A stretch of DNA of 64,000 nt, taken from UBA5078 sp040384465 (GTDB lineage Bacteria > Pseudomonadota > Gammaproteobacteria > Pseudomonadales > Pseudohongiellaceae). The stretch spans positions 320,807 to 384,806 of the forward strand of contig JAZKJF010000008.1 of assembly GCA_040384465.1 (NCBI GenBank), in the 5' to 3' direction. A program made the translations under genes and the position numbers. The notes beneath the pieces were generated by a model. The model did not search any database and had not been told where the DNA came from. It was given only the letters and a program-made list of their open reading frames with translations. This document shows, piece by piece, positions 34,783 through 42,898 of this stretch; positions within the stretch are counted from its first letter, which is position 1, and every line of letters starts with the position of its first letter.

Positions 34783-35723
34783 AAACGGTACTCGAAGCCG
34801 ACGCCGATCTGATCATTGTCGATTGAGTGATTGTCGGCACGAGTCAGGGTCATCAAGGCAAACAGTTTGGAATCCGCATTGAGATTGTAGTCCACACCCA
34901 GTGATGTCTGACGTGCCCCATCGCGGCGTTGATCGGACATACCGCTCTGCGCCTTCAGCACATACTTGTCCATGGTATAGGCCGCACTCACAAACACACC
35001 ATCATTAGCGCCACGCGTATTGGTGCTGCTCTCCGAACGCTCATAGAGAGCACCCAGTTGCAGATCGCCTAACCGGTACTGAGTAACCAGACGCAGCACG
35101 TCGTTATTGTTCAGATTGTTGTCGACACCCACACCCGCGTAAAAAGCGCCCTCGGTATACGTGAGTGACGCAGAGGTGCTCTTGCTGAGACGCTCCCGCA
35201 GTCCATTCTGACCATCCAACAATGCTGAATAGGAGAACACAAAACCACCGATCTCGGGACTGATGTAATGCGCGACATCGTTTGGACGGTTCTCTGCAAC
35301 CACGAGAGTGCGAATATCGCCGTCCAGGTCATTGAAGAGATCGATGCGGTTTTGCAACAGTTTGGTCGGCGTATCGTTACGGCCCGCCAGCAGCGTTCCG
35401 AATCCACCCTTTATGCCAAGGTAAGTATTACGCTGCGTAAGAGTTTTGTTATCGAAGGGACGATTGTCAGGATTCACCTGGTACTCTGCTTGATAGACGA
35501 CCTCAAGGCCTTCCGTCACGGGCAAAGTCCCTTGCAAACCGATGCGCGAGGCGTTGCTGACAAACTCCGAATCGGAGCCATGATCTTTTGGTTGATTGTG
35601 AACAGCAGTGATGTTGATACGACCATAAAAAGTCGGTAACAGACTGCTCTCCTGCGCGCAAACCGGAATACTGAAACTGATGGCGGCCAACGCGCAAAGG
35701 GGTAAGGATCTTGTGACGTTCAT
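34779..35723 (-). CDS. porin, probable phosphate-starvation outer-membrane channel
   Basis: A 314-residue outer-membrane porin of the general Gram-negative type. Signal peptide (MNVTRSLPLCALAAISFSIPVCAQ), then FYGRINITAVHNQ, the classic porin first strand, SRIGLQGTLPVTEGLEVVYQAEYQ, RNTYLGIKGGFGTLLAGRNDTPTKL, and terminal VGFEYRF with Phe at the end. It is small for a 16-strand porin. A PhoB box lies about 70-95 nt upstream with a -10, so it is inferred to be a phosphate-limitation porin comparable in role, though not in sequence, to PhoE/OprP. Convergent with phoR, sharing 4 bp. Confidence 0.9.
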   Translation of the reverse strand: MNVTRSLPLCALAAISFSIPVCAQESSLLPTFYGRINITAVHNQPKDHGSDSEFVSNASRIGLQGTLPVTEGLEVVYQAEYQVNPDNRPFDNKTLTQRNTYLGIKGGFGTLLAGRNDTPTKLLQNRIDLFNDLDGDIRTLVVAENRPNDVAHYISPEIGGFVFSYSALLDGQNGLRERLSKSTSASLTYTEGAFYAGVGVDNNLNNNDVLRLVTQYRLGDLQLGALYERSESSTNTRGANDGVFVSAAYTMDKYVLKAQSGMSDQRRDGARQTSLGVDYNLNADSKLFALMTLTRADNHSIDNDQIGVGFEYRF

Positions 35724-35776
35724 GCAAAACTCTCCATTACATCATGCACTTCAGCAGTGCTTGTTTAGTTCCGGAG

Positions 35777-35818
35777 AGCATATTACTCATATATGACAAT
35801 TCAATGACATTGTGACAG
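35777..35818 (-). promoter_or_regulatory. Pho box and -10 of the porin gene
   Basis: Reading the minus strand: CTGTCAC (35812-35818), then ATGTCAT (35804-35810) and TTGTCAT (35793-35799) 11 bp apart, then exactly 10 nt to TATGCT (35777-35782, 4 of 6). This is a near-perfect canonical pair with an extra half-site. Confidence 0.82.
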
Positions 35819-35877
35819 TTGTAAGAATTTTTTATTGCAAGACTGTAAAGTCGGCAACGAAAACTGTCACATTCACA

Positions 35878-36600
35878 TCATTCGCTCTTGACCTGCTCCT
35901 CCAGTCCGGACAGTCCCAAGTGGCGAACATCGGTGCCCTTGACCAGATAGATGACGTGTTCGGCAATATTCTTGGCATGATCGCCCACGCGCTCCAGTGA
36001 GCGTAACGCCCACACGACATTCAATACTCGCGTGATACTGCGCGGGTCTTCGATCATGTAAGTAATCATTTCGCGCATCGCACTGCTGTACTCCATGTCG
36101 ACGTTCACGTCTTCTTTGGCGACCGCAAGGGCAGCGTCAACGTCATAGCGGGCAAAGGCATCCAGAGCCATATGCACCATCTTGCGAACTCGTTCACCAA
36201 TGTGGCGAATTTCGACGTAACCCTTCGAGGAGTCGCCCTGCTCTGTCAGTTCGATGGCCAGTCTGGCAATCTTCGCCGACTCATCTCCCACTCTCTCCAG
36301 ATCGTTCACGGTTTTAATGATGGAGAGCACCAGACGCAAGTCACTGGCAGCGGGCTGTCGACGCACGAGAATGCGATTGCACTCCTCGTCAATCTTGACC
36401 TCCATGGCATTGATGGATGCATCATCCTCACCAACCAGTTGCCCGAGGCCACTGTCGGCAGTAATGATGGCATCGATCGCGTCAGCGAGTTGTTTCTCAA
36501 CCATACCGCCCATCTCCAGCATGTTGTTCTTGATCTCTTCAAGATCAGAATTGAACTGTCTGGAAATGTGATGACTGTGGATCGTTGCGTCTTGTTTCAT
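35878..36600 (-). CDS. phoU: phosphate transport regulator PhoU
   Basis: A 240-residue cytoplasmic protein of two three-helix bundles that links PstSCAB activity to PhoR and restrains the Pho response. It has the two copies of the metal-binding E/DxxxD helix motifs (DLERVGDESAKIARLAIEL near the first and SLERVGDHAKNIAEHVIYL near the second). ATG 36600 is chosen as the start because the sequence from there matches PhoU length; earlier codons are unsupported. The gene is the last of the pst operon, 13 nt after pstB. Confidence 0.96.
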   Translation of the reverse strand: MKQDATIHSHHISRQFNSDLEEIKNNMLEMGGMVEKQLADAIDAIITADSGLGQLVGEDDASINAMEVKIDEECNRILVRRQPAASDLRLVLSIIKTVNDLERVGDESAKIARLAIELTEQGDSSKGYVEIRHIGERVRKMVHMALDAFARYDVDAALAVAKEDVNVDMEYSSAMREMITYMIEDPRSITRVLNVVWALRSLERVGDHAKNIAEHVIYLVKGTDVRHLGLSGLEEQVKSE

Positions 36601-36613
36601 GTGGGATTCAACC

Positions 36614-37474
36614 TCAACCGTAACGGCCGGTAATGTAGTCTTCTGTCTGCTTCTGTGCGGGATTCGTAAAGATATTGTCTGCCGTATCAAACTCGATCAG
36701 CTTGCCCATGTACATGAACGCCGTGAAGTCCGAGACTCGTGCGGCCTGCTGCATGTTGTGGGTCACGATGATGATCGTGTAACGGTCTTTCAACTCGTTG
36801 ATCAGCTCTTCGATTTTGAGCGTGGAGATTGGATCAAGCGCAGAGGCCGGTTCATCGAGAAGCAATACCTCTGGCTCTACAGCAACAGTTCTTGCAATGA
36901 CCAGACGCTGCTGTTGTCCACCGGAAAGACCCAACGCACTCTCGTGCAGACGGTCTTTCACTTCTTCCCAGAGTGCGGCAGCTTTCAATGACTTTTCGAC
37001 ACTCTCGTCCAGCACGCGCTTCTTGTTCACACCCTGAATACGCAGACCGTAGGCAACGTTTTCATAAATGGATTTCGGGAAGGGGTTCGGTTTCTGGAAC
37101 ACCATGCCCACACGGCGACGCAAGTCGGCCACATCCACGGAACGATGATAAATATCTTCACCATCCAGCGTGATACTGCCCTTGATCGAACAGTTCTCCA
37201 CCAGATCATTCATACGGTTGAAACAACGCAGCAGACTGGATTTACCACAACCGCTGGGGCCGATGAACGCTGTGACACGCTGGCTCGGAATACTCAAGTT
37301 GATGTCGGTCAGCGAGTGCGCAGCGCCATAGTACAAATTCAGATCGCTCACCCGCAGGCAGCTCGGCATGTCTTCCAGTGCCAGGCCATGATCATTGCCA
37401 CCGATCTTCGACATGTCAATTTTCTTGAACTTCGAGCGGTTGGCTGGAGTGTACTCAGTATTCGATTCTGTCAT
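36614..37474 (-). CDS. pstB: phosphate ABC transporter ATP-binding protein PstB
   Basis: The ATPase of the high-affinity phosphate importer. 286 residues: an N-terminal tail of about 35, Walker A in FIGPSGCGKSSLLRC (near 72), Q-loop MVFQKPNPFPKSI, signature ALGLSGGQQQRLVIA, Walker B VLLLDEPASALDPIS, and switch His in IVTHNMQQAAR. PNPFPKSI and the ending TEDYITGRYG are distinctive for PstB. It works with PstA and PstC on the inner-membrane cytoplasmic face. Confidence 0.98.
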   Translation of the reverse strand: MTESNTEYTPANRSKFKKIDMSKIGGNDHGLALEDMPSCLRVSDLNLYYGAAHSLTDINLSIPSQRVTAFIGPSGCGKSSLLRCFNRMNDLVENCSIKGSITLDGEDIYHRSVDVADLRRRVGMVFQKPNPFPKSIYENVAYGLRIQGVNKKRVLDESVEKSLKAAALWEEVKDRLHESALGLSGGQQQRLVIARTVAVEPEVLLLDEPASALDPISTLKIEELINELKDRYTIIIVTHNMQQAARVSDFTAFMYMGKLIEFDTADNIFTNPAQKQTEDYITGRYG

Positions 37475-37529
37475 TGCGACAACATCCGTTAGTAAGGTAT
37501 TCAGTGTACTGTTTATGCAAAGTCTGTTT

Positions 37530-39224
37530 TTACATGTCCAGAGATTTGTACTTTTCGCGCAACCGATTACGAATAGACACTGCGAGCTGGTTCAGCACCG
37601 CCGTAATCATCACCAGCAACAACGCTGTGGCGAACACTAGTGGTCTCGCAGCTTCGACATTCGGACTCTGGAAGCCTACATCATAAATATGGAAACCAAG
37701 GTGCATGAATTTCTGGTCAAGGTGGAAATACGGATAATTGCCATCGAGGGGCAAAGCCGGAGCCAGTTTGACGACACCCACCAGCATCAGAGGCGCCACC
37801 TCGCCCGCTGCCCTGGCCACCGCCAGAATCAGACCAGTCATGATCGCCGGGCTTGCCATTGGCAACACCACTCGCCAGAGGGTTTCAAATTTGGTGGCAC
37901 CAAGCGCCAGACTGCCTTCACGCAGACTGCGTGGAATACGCGACAATCCTTCTTCGGTGGAAACAATCACCACAGGCACGGTCAACAGCGCAAGCGTCAA
38001 TGCAGCCCACAGCATCCCTGGAGTGCCGAACGTCGGCGCCGGCAAGGCTTCCGTGTAGAAAGCCTGATCCACTTCTGCACCCACAAAGTAAATGAAAAAA
38101 CCAAGACCAAACACCCCATAAACAATCGATGGTACGCCGGCGAGATTGTTCACCGCGATGCGGATAATGCGGGTTAAGACCCCCTGACGGGCATATTCGC
38201 GCAGGTAGACTGCTGCAATGACACCAAAGGGTGTCACCAGTATCGACATCAGCAACACCATGATGACGGTGCCGAAAATCGCGGGAAAAATTCCGCCCTC
38301 AGTGTTGGCCTCACGTGGATCATCCGACAGGAATTCCCAAAGCTTCTGTGTGTACACGACCAGCTTGTTGCCGATGTGCATGCCATTCGGTTGATAGGCT
38401 CGCACGATCTCGGAAACCTCGATCTCCGTCTCCTGCCCGTTCATGGCCAGCATGACGACGGTGTCGCGTTCGATCTGTTCGTATAATTGCTGCAACTCTT
38501 CCTGCAACACGGCGTAACGGCTATCCCATTCCGCACGCTCAGCAGCGATCTCAGCCAGCGCTTCCGGTGTGTCCGTATTACGCAGCTCCAGGCCGCGCTG
38601 ACGCAACCGCAATCGCTCCAGTGCGTAATTGACCTCACCGATTTCGCCTTTTTCCAGACTGGCGATTTCGTCGTGAATACCCAGTGCTCTGTCTACGCGA
38701 ACGACCAGTGCATCCCAGGCCGCGCTATCTGCAGGATTGGCAGGATCACTGACAGCCACCGACACACCGGCTTCACGAACTTCACGGACATAACCGTAGA
38801 AATTGCCCCACTCCCAGCGTTCAAAAGCAGTGAGATTTTCCGGAAAACGCAGATCATCGAGGTAATCGGTCAGCAACCAAGTGAAGTCGTTGCCGTTCAA
38901 ATCGCGGTTGCCAATTTTGACCAGCTCGCGCTCGTACATGAGCTGGCTGCCGGTGACAGGAATGCCCGAAGAAATAATCCGCTCGGCAGTGACTTCCTCA
39001 CGCCCCACACGCTCACCGATGATCTCGCGCACCAAGGGTTCGCCGCTCTCTACAGGCTGTGAATACTGCGCCAGCATCAGGTCCTTCGGCCAGAAATGGC
39101 CCAGTCCGTTATAGGCCAGCAACATCAGCAATCCCACCGTCATGATGATGCTGATGGCGACGGCTCCGGCATTGATCCAGATCCACGGCGTACCGCTGGC
39201 AAAGAATTTCTTGAACGCTGTCAT
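37530..39224 (-). CDS. pstA: phosphate ABC transporter permease PstA with long periplasmic insert
   Basis: Inner-membrane permease. 564 residues, roughly twice the length of the short PstA of E. coli. Membrane segment 1 at about 15-40, a large periplasmic region at about 45-300 with a charged, coiled-coil-like section (ALERLRLRQRGLELRN, EEELQQLYEQIERD-type), then the conserved permease core (AVYLREYARQGVLTRIIRIAVNNLAGVPSIVYGVFGLGFF, EEGLSRIPRSLREGSLALGATKFETLWRVVLP, the EAA loop). ATG 39224 overlaps the pstC stop in ATGA. Long forms with such inserts are also found in Pseudomonas-type bacteria; the function of the insert is not known to me. Confidence 0.96.
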   Translation of the reverse strand: MTAFKKFFASGTPWIWINAGAVAISIIMTVGLLMLLAYNGLGHFWPKDLMLAQYSQPVESGEPLVREIIGERVGREEVTAERIISSGIPVTGSQLMYERELVKIGNRDLNGNDFTWLLTDYLDDLRFPENLTAFERWEWGNFYGYVREVREAGVSVAVSDPANPADSAAWDALVVRVDRALGIHDEIASLEKGEIGEVNYALERLRLRQRGLELRNTDTPEALAEIAAERAEWDSRYAVLQEELQQLYEQIERDTVVMLAMNGQETEIEVSEIVRAYQPNGMHIGNKLVVYTQKLWEFLSDDPREANTEGGIFPAIFGTVIMVLLMSILVTPFGVIAAVYLREYARQGVLTRIIRIAVNNLAGVPSIVYGVFGLGFFIYFVGAEVDQAFYTEALPAPTFGTPGMLWAALTLALLTVPVVIVSTEEGLSRIPRSLREGSLALGATKFETLWRVVLPMASPAIMTGLILAVARAAGEVAPLMLVGVVKLAPALPLDGNYPYFHLDQKFMHLGFHIYDVGFQSPNVEAARPLVFATALLLVMITAVLNQLAVSIRNRLREKYKSLDM

Positions 39225-41557
39225 ATGGTGCTGTACTTACGTCGTAGACGTTGTCTGATGATTTCTGCCAGTGTGTTCACCACAAAGGTAAACATGAACA
39301 GCACCAGCGCAGCGAGGAACAGGATGCGGTAGTGCGTGCTGGCTACTTCCGACTCAGGAATTTCCACGGCGATGTTGGCTGCCAGAGTCCGCATCCCTTC
39401 AAAAATATTGGCGTCCATGATCGGAGTGTTGCCGGTGGCCATCAGCACGATCATGGTTTCGCCGACTGCGCGCCCCATCCCGATCATCAGCGCAGAAAAA
39501 ATACCGGGGCTGGCGGTCGGCAACACCACACGTCGCAGTGTCTGCCACGGCGTGGCGCCCAGCGCTAGAGAACCATAGGTCAATTGCTTGGGTACCGTGA
39601 ACACAGCATCCTCGGCAATCGAGAAAATCGTCGGGATCACCGCAAAGCCCATTGCCAGGCCCACGACCATGGCATTGCGCTGATCGTAGGGAATGCCCAT
39701 CTCGTTGGTCAGCCAGCTGCGCATGTCACCCGCGAAAAAAGCGACTTCAAGTGGCCCAGCGATCACAGACGACAACATACAAGCCAGTACTATGACCGGA
39801 ATCAGCAGACCGGCCTCCCAACCATCGGGTACCTTGAAGCGCACTGAGTCCGGTAACCGCGTCCAGGCGAACGCCGCCACCACCACACTCACCGGCACTA
39901 GGACAAGAGTACTGAGAACACTCAGCAGATTGTTTTCCAGAAACGGGGCAAGCCAAAGACCGGCGAGGAAGCCCAGCACCACAGTCGGCATTGCCCCCAT
40001 CAATTCCACCAAGGGTTTGACGTTGCGGCGCATGGCTGGTGCCATGAAGTAACCCGTAAAAATTGCTCCGCAGACTGCCAGTGGAGCCGCCAGCAACAGC
40101 GCGTAAAAGGCCGCTTTCAGTGTGCCGAAGGCTAATGGTGCAAGGCTGTACTTGGGTTCAAAATCATTATTCGCAGCGGAGGACTGCCAGATATATTCCG
40201 GCTCCTGATAGTTTTCGTACCAGACTTTCTGCCAGAGCGCTTCCCATGAAACCTCGGGATGCTCGTTCTCAACGCTCCAGAACACCACACTGCCATCGGC
40301 ATTTTCAATCAGGACGCCATCACCACGGGCCGAGACTGCCAGTGACACGGGCTCACCAGTACTCAAGCGCTCAAACGCAACCTGGCGATGGGCGGTGGAA
40401 TTGTAGATACCAAGATAACCATCGTCGTTGATGGTCATGAAATTCTTGCGACGCTGCTCCGGGCTCACAGCAAGTACACGGCTGCCCGCTTCAATACCGG
40501 CATCAAACTCCCGGACTTTCTCGATCGCCATTTCGCCGTCACGGCGAACGAGGAACCACTGAGCCACGCCTCCTGCGCTGTCCCCAACCAGCAAGGAGAT
40601 TCCCCCGAGCAGGAAATCGACTGCTGTAATCTGGCGTCCTGCCTCGACAAGTGCCACTTCGTCTTCGATCTCTGGCACGCCGCCATTGAATGCAGGACGG
40701 GTATCCAGCAAGCTGAGATTTCCAGCCGTTCCGATGGAGAACAGCCAGCGACGATCCGCATCCAGATACAGCTGATCTACTTCCGGCAACACGCCGTCGA
40801 TAGTCGCGACCTCAGTCTCCCAACCCGCCGCCGCAGCGCCACCGCTGAAAGCCGAGAACAAATTGGTTTCCTTGCTTGCTTGCAGCAGCGTGACAACACC
40901 TTGTGCATTGGTACCGGCTAGCATCAATTCGCCGGTGCCGGAGCGCACGCTCAGTTTCGTCACGGCCTGCTGATCAAACAGCGGGTAGACATTCTCACCG
41001 AAGGGATAACTTACCTCAGGGAACACCTGACGCTCGTTGTTCTCGCCAAAACTGACTTCATAGCCATACTGGGCTATCAGAACTCCCCCGCCGGATAAAC
41101 CCAGAGCGAAGATGCCACTGACATCCGTGTCCAGCGCGAAGCTGCTGATCGTCTGACCGGCAGGAATGAGCAGCGGAATGCTACTGATCAACTGCCCATT
41201 GGCGGTATCGAAATAGACTGCCTGGCCATCGGCGCCCAGGCGTACACCGACTTCGAGACGCTCCTCCAGTGCCAGATGCAGGGCCGGAGCCCTGGCTTCC
41301 TCAGGCAGACGGAATTCACTGACAGGCTGAATGACTGCGCCTTTGAACAGAGGCATCACTTCATACACCAGATACAGGAAGATCATCAGCACAGCGGCAA
41401 TGACACTCATACCACCGATCGCAATGCTGACGGTGGCGAGTTTGTCCTTGAAGTGGCGGAAGCGGCGCCTCGACAGCGTGGCAGCCGATGCTGGGAATGC
41501 AGAACCTGCCACGGCAGTGGCGGGAGAAGAAGTATTTGTCACAGGAAGCTCAGTCAT
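39221..41557 (-). CDS. pstC: phosphate ABC transporter permease PstC with a beta-propeller-like periplasmic domain
   Basis: Inner-membrane permease of 778 residues, versus about 320 for the short form. Membrane segment near 42-66, then about 400 residues with repeated blade-like strands (DGYLGIYNSTAHRQVAFERLSTGE, DGSVVFWSVENEHPE, LSLLDTRPAFNGG) resembling a WD40/PQQ-type propeller. The permease core follows (EPKYSLAPLAFGTLKAAFYALLLAAPLAVCGAIFTGYF, ELMGAMPTVVLGFLAGLWLAPF, and the EAA loop in PKQLTYGSLALGATPWQTLRRVVLPTASPGIFSA). A Pho box with -10 is directly upstream. There is no clear ribosome binding site. Confidence 0.95.
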   Translation of the reverse strand: MTELPVTNTSSPATAVAGSAFPASAATLSRRRFRHFKDKLATVSIAIGGMSVIAAVLMIFLYLVYEVMPLFKGAVIQPVSEFRLPEEARAPALHLALEERLEVGVRLGADGQAVYFDTANGQLISSIPLLIPAGQTISSFALDTDVSGIFALGLSGGGVLIAQYGYEVSFGENNERQVFPEVSYPFGENVYPLFDQQAVTKLSVRSGTGELMLAGTNAQGVVTLLQASKETNLFSAFSGGAAAAGWETEVATIDGVLPEVDQLYLDADRRWLFSIGTAGNLSLLDTRPAFNGGVPEIEDEVALVEAGRQITAVDFLLGGISLLVGDSAGGVAQWFLVRRDGEMAIEKVREFDAGIEAGSRVLAVSPEQRRKNFMTINDDGYLGIYNSTAHRQVAFERLSTGEPVSLAVSARGDGVLIENADGSVVFWSVENEHPEVSWEALWQKVWYENYQEPEYIWQSSAANNDFEPKYSLAPLAFGTLKAAFYALLLAAPLAVCGAIFTGYFMAPAMRRNVKPLVELMGAMPTVVLGFLAGLWLAPFLENNLLSVLSTLVLVPVSVVVAAFAWTRLPDSVRFKVPDGWEAGLLIPVIVLACMLSSVIAGPLEVAFFAGDMRSWLTNEMGIPYDQRNAMVVGLAMGFAVIPTIFSIAEDAVFTVPKQLTYGSLALGATPWQTLRRVVLPTASPGIFSALMIGMGRAVGETMIVLMATGNTPIMDANIFEGMRTLAANIAVEIPESEVASTHYRILFLAALVLFMFTFVVNTLAEIIRQRLRRKYSTI

Positions 41558-41565
41558 GGGGTGGC

Positions 41566-41599
41566 AGTGTATTACGGATTTATTACAGTTTCATGACAA
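41566..41599 (-). promoter_or_regulatory. Pho box and -10 directly upstream of pstC
   Basis: Minus strand: TTGTCAT (41593-41599), CTGTAAT (41582-41588) and CCGTAAT (41571-41577), each 11 bp apart. TACACT (41566-41571, 4 of 6) lies 10 nt after the second unit. A start site 6-7 nt further would be within a few nt of ATG 41557, so the transcript would be almost leaderless. Confidence 0.65.
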
Positions 41600-41657
41600 A
41601 AGGTCTAATGACTTGGTATCAATCGCATGCCCCAGACCACAATCTGCCAGACCTGAC

Positions 41658-41694
41658 AAGGCAAGAGGCTCGCCTGCTGCGAGCCTCTTGCCTT
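41658..41694 (-). terminator. long perfect hairpin between pstS and pstC
   Basis: A 16-bp perfect stem (AAGGCAAGAGGCTCGC and complement) with a 5-nt loop begins 10 nt after the pstS stop codon. There is no long T tract, so it may be a leaky terminator or a 3' stabiliser that leaves pstS mRNA more abundant than pstCAB. Confidence 0.7.
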
Positions 41695-41704
41695 GCACTG
41701 GACC

Positions 41705-42679
41705 TTAGAGGCCCAAGCCGCTCATTGTCTGCTCGACCACGTTGGACGGCAACGGAATGTAACCGTCTTTCAGCACCACTGCCTGCCCTGTTTTGGACAA
41801 CACCAGCTTGATGAACTCGCTTTCCAGCGGAGCCAATGGCTTGTTTGGTTCTTTGTTGACGTACACGAAGAGGAAACGGGCGAGCGGGTAATTGCCAGCG
41901 ATGGCATTTTCCGCTGTGGCAGCATAGAACTCACCGCCCTCTTCCTTGGCGATCGGCAAGGCCTTGACACTGGAGGTCGTATAACCAAGCCCTGAATAGC
42001 CGATACCATTGAGTGAAGTACTGACCGACTGCACTACGGATGCAGACCCGGGCTGCTCATTCACAGAGTTTTTGAAGTCGCCAGTACACAAGGCCGTTTC
42101 CTTGAAATACCCGTAAGTCCCGGATACAGAGTTACGCCCGAATATCTGCACATCACGGCGCACCCAAGCATCGGCCAAACCCAACTGCCCCCAGGTATCG
42201 ACGACTTCACTGTGACCGCACTTCAGGGTCGAGGAAAACACCGCATCGACCTGAGGCAGCGTCATGCCTTCCAGGGGGTTGTCCTTGTGCACAAACACCG
42301 CCAACGCATCGATCGCGACAGGAATGGCAGTGGGCTTGTAGCCGTATTTGTTCTCGAAAGCCTCGATCTCGTTGTCTTTCATCTCACGGCTCATCGGCCC
42401 CATGTTCGCGGTGCCTTCAGTCAATGCGGGTGGCGCTGTAGAAGAACCTGCCGCCTGGATCTGAATATTAACATTGGGGTAGAAGCGCTTGAACTCTTCA
42501 GCCCACAACGTCATGAGATTCGCCAGCGTATCCGAGCCAACGCTGGAGAAGTTACCCGAGACACCGCTTGCTGCGGTGTATTCCGGAAGGCCTGCATCCA
42601 CATCGGCAGCCAGGGTTGCGGTACTGCACAAACTGCCTAATAGCAGGGCCAGTGGTCTAATCGTGCTCTTTAGTTGCAT
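41705..42679 (-). CDS. pstS: periplasmic phosphate-binding protein PstS
   Basis: Captures inorganic phosphate in the periplasm and delivers it to PstCAB. 324 residues: signal peptide (LALLLGSLCSTATLA), then phosphate-site elements SGNFSSVGSDTLANLM, IQAAGSSTAPPALTEGTANMGPMSREM and RNSVSGTYGYFKE. This is the DING-like/PstS SGxxSxGSDT form of marine and Pseudomonas-type bacteria. CGGAGA before ATG 42679 fixes the start. It is the first gene of pstSCAB-phoU and is divergent from ppk. Confidence 0.97.
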   Translation of the reverse strand: MQLKSTIRPLALLLGSLCSTATLAADVDAGLPEYTAASGVSGNFSSVGSDTLANLMTLWAEEFKRFYPNVNIQIQAAGSSTAPPALTEGTANMGPMSREMKDNEIEAFENKYGYKPTAIPVAIDALAVFVHKDNPLEGMTLPQVDAVFSSTLKCGHSEVVDTWGQLGLADAWVRRDVQIFGRNSVSGTYGYFKETALCTGDFKNSVNEQPGSASVVQSVSTSLNGIGYSGLGYTTSSVKALPIAKEEGGEFYAATAENAIAGNYPLARFLFVYVNKEPNKPLAPLESEFIKLVLSKTGQAVVLKDGYIPLPSNVVEQTMSGLGL

Positions 42680-42728
42680 CGCGATTCTCCGCGTAGATTG
42701 ATTCAGCATGGTGATCGTTACTGGCGCC

Positions 42729-42762
42729 ACTATATGGCGATTGTGTGACAGTAATATGACAA
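42729..42762 (-). promoter_or_regulatory. Pho box and -10 of pstS
   Basis: Minus strand TTGTCAT (42756-42762), spacer ATTA, CTGTCAC (42745-42751), a full consensus pair. Exactly 10 nt later is TATAGT (42729-42734, 5 of 6). It is the clearest Pho promoter of the window. Confidence 0.92.
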
Positions 42763-42816
42763 TCAGAGCCATTCAGCACCAGATTATGCGCGCGACTCTT
42801 TATAGTGAAGGCTGCT

Positions 42817-42862
42817 CTGCAATCTAACTGTCACTTTCAACTGACCTGCTCTCATGTAGAAT
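42817..42862 (+). promoter_or_regulatory. probable Pho box and -10 of ppk
   Basis: CTGCAAT (42817) and CTGTCAC (42828) are 11 bp apart, with a weaker AACTGAC (42839) continuing the phase. TAGAAT (42857-42862, 5 of 6) follows 11 nt after the third unit. Weaker than the pstS site. Confidence 0.55.
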
Positions 42863-42898
42863 GCCTTCAAGCCCTCTGACACAGATACAAGAGCCAGA

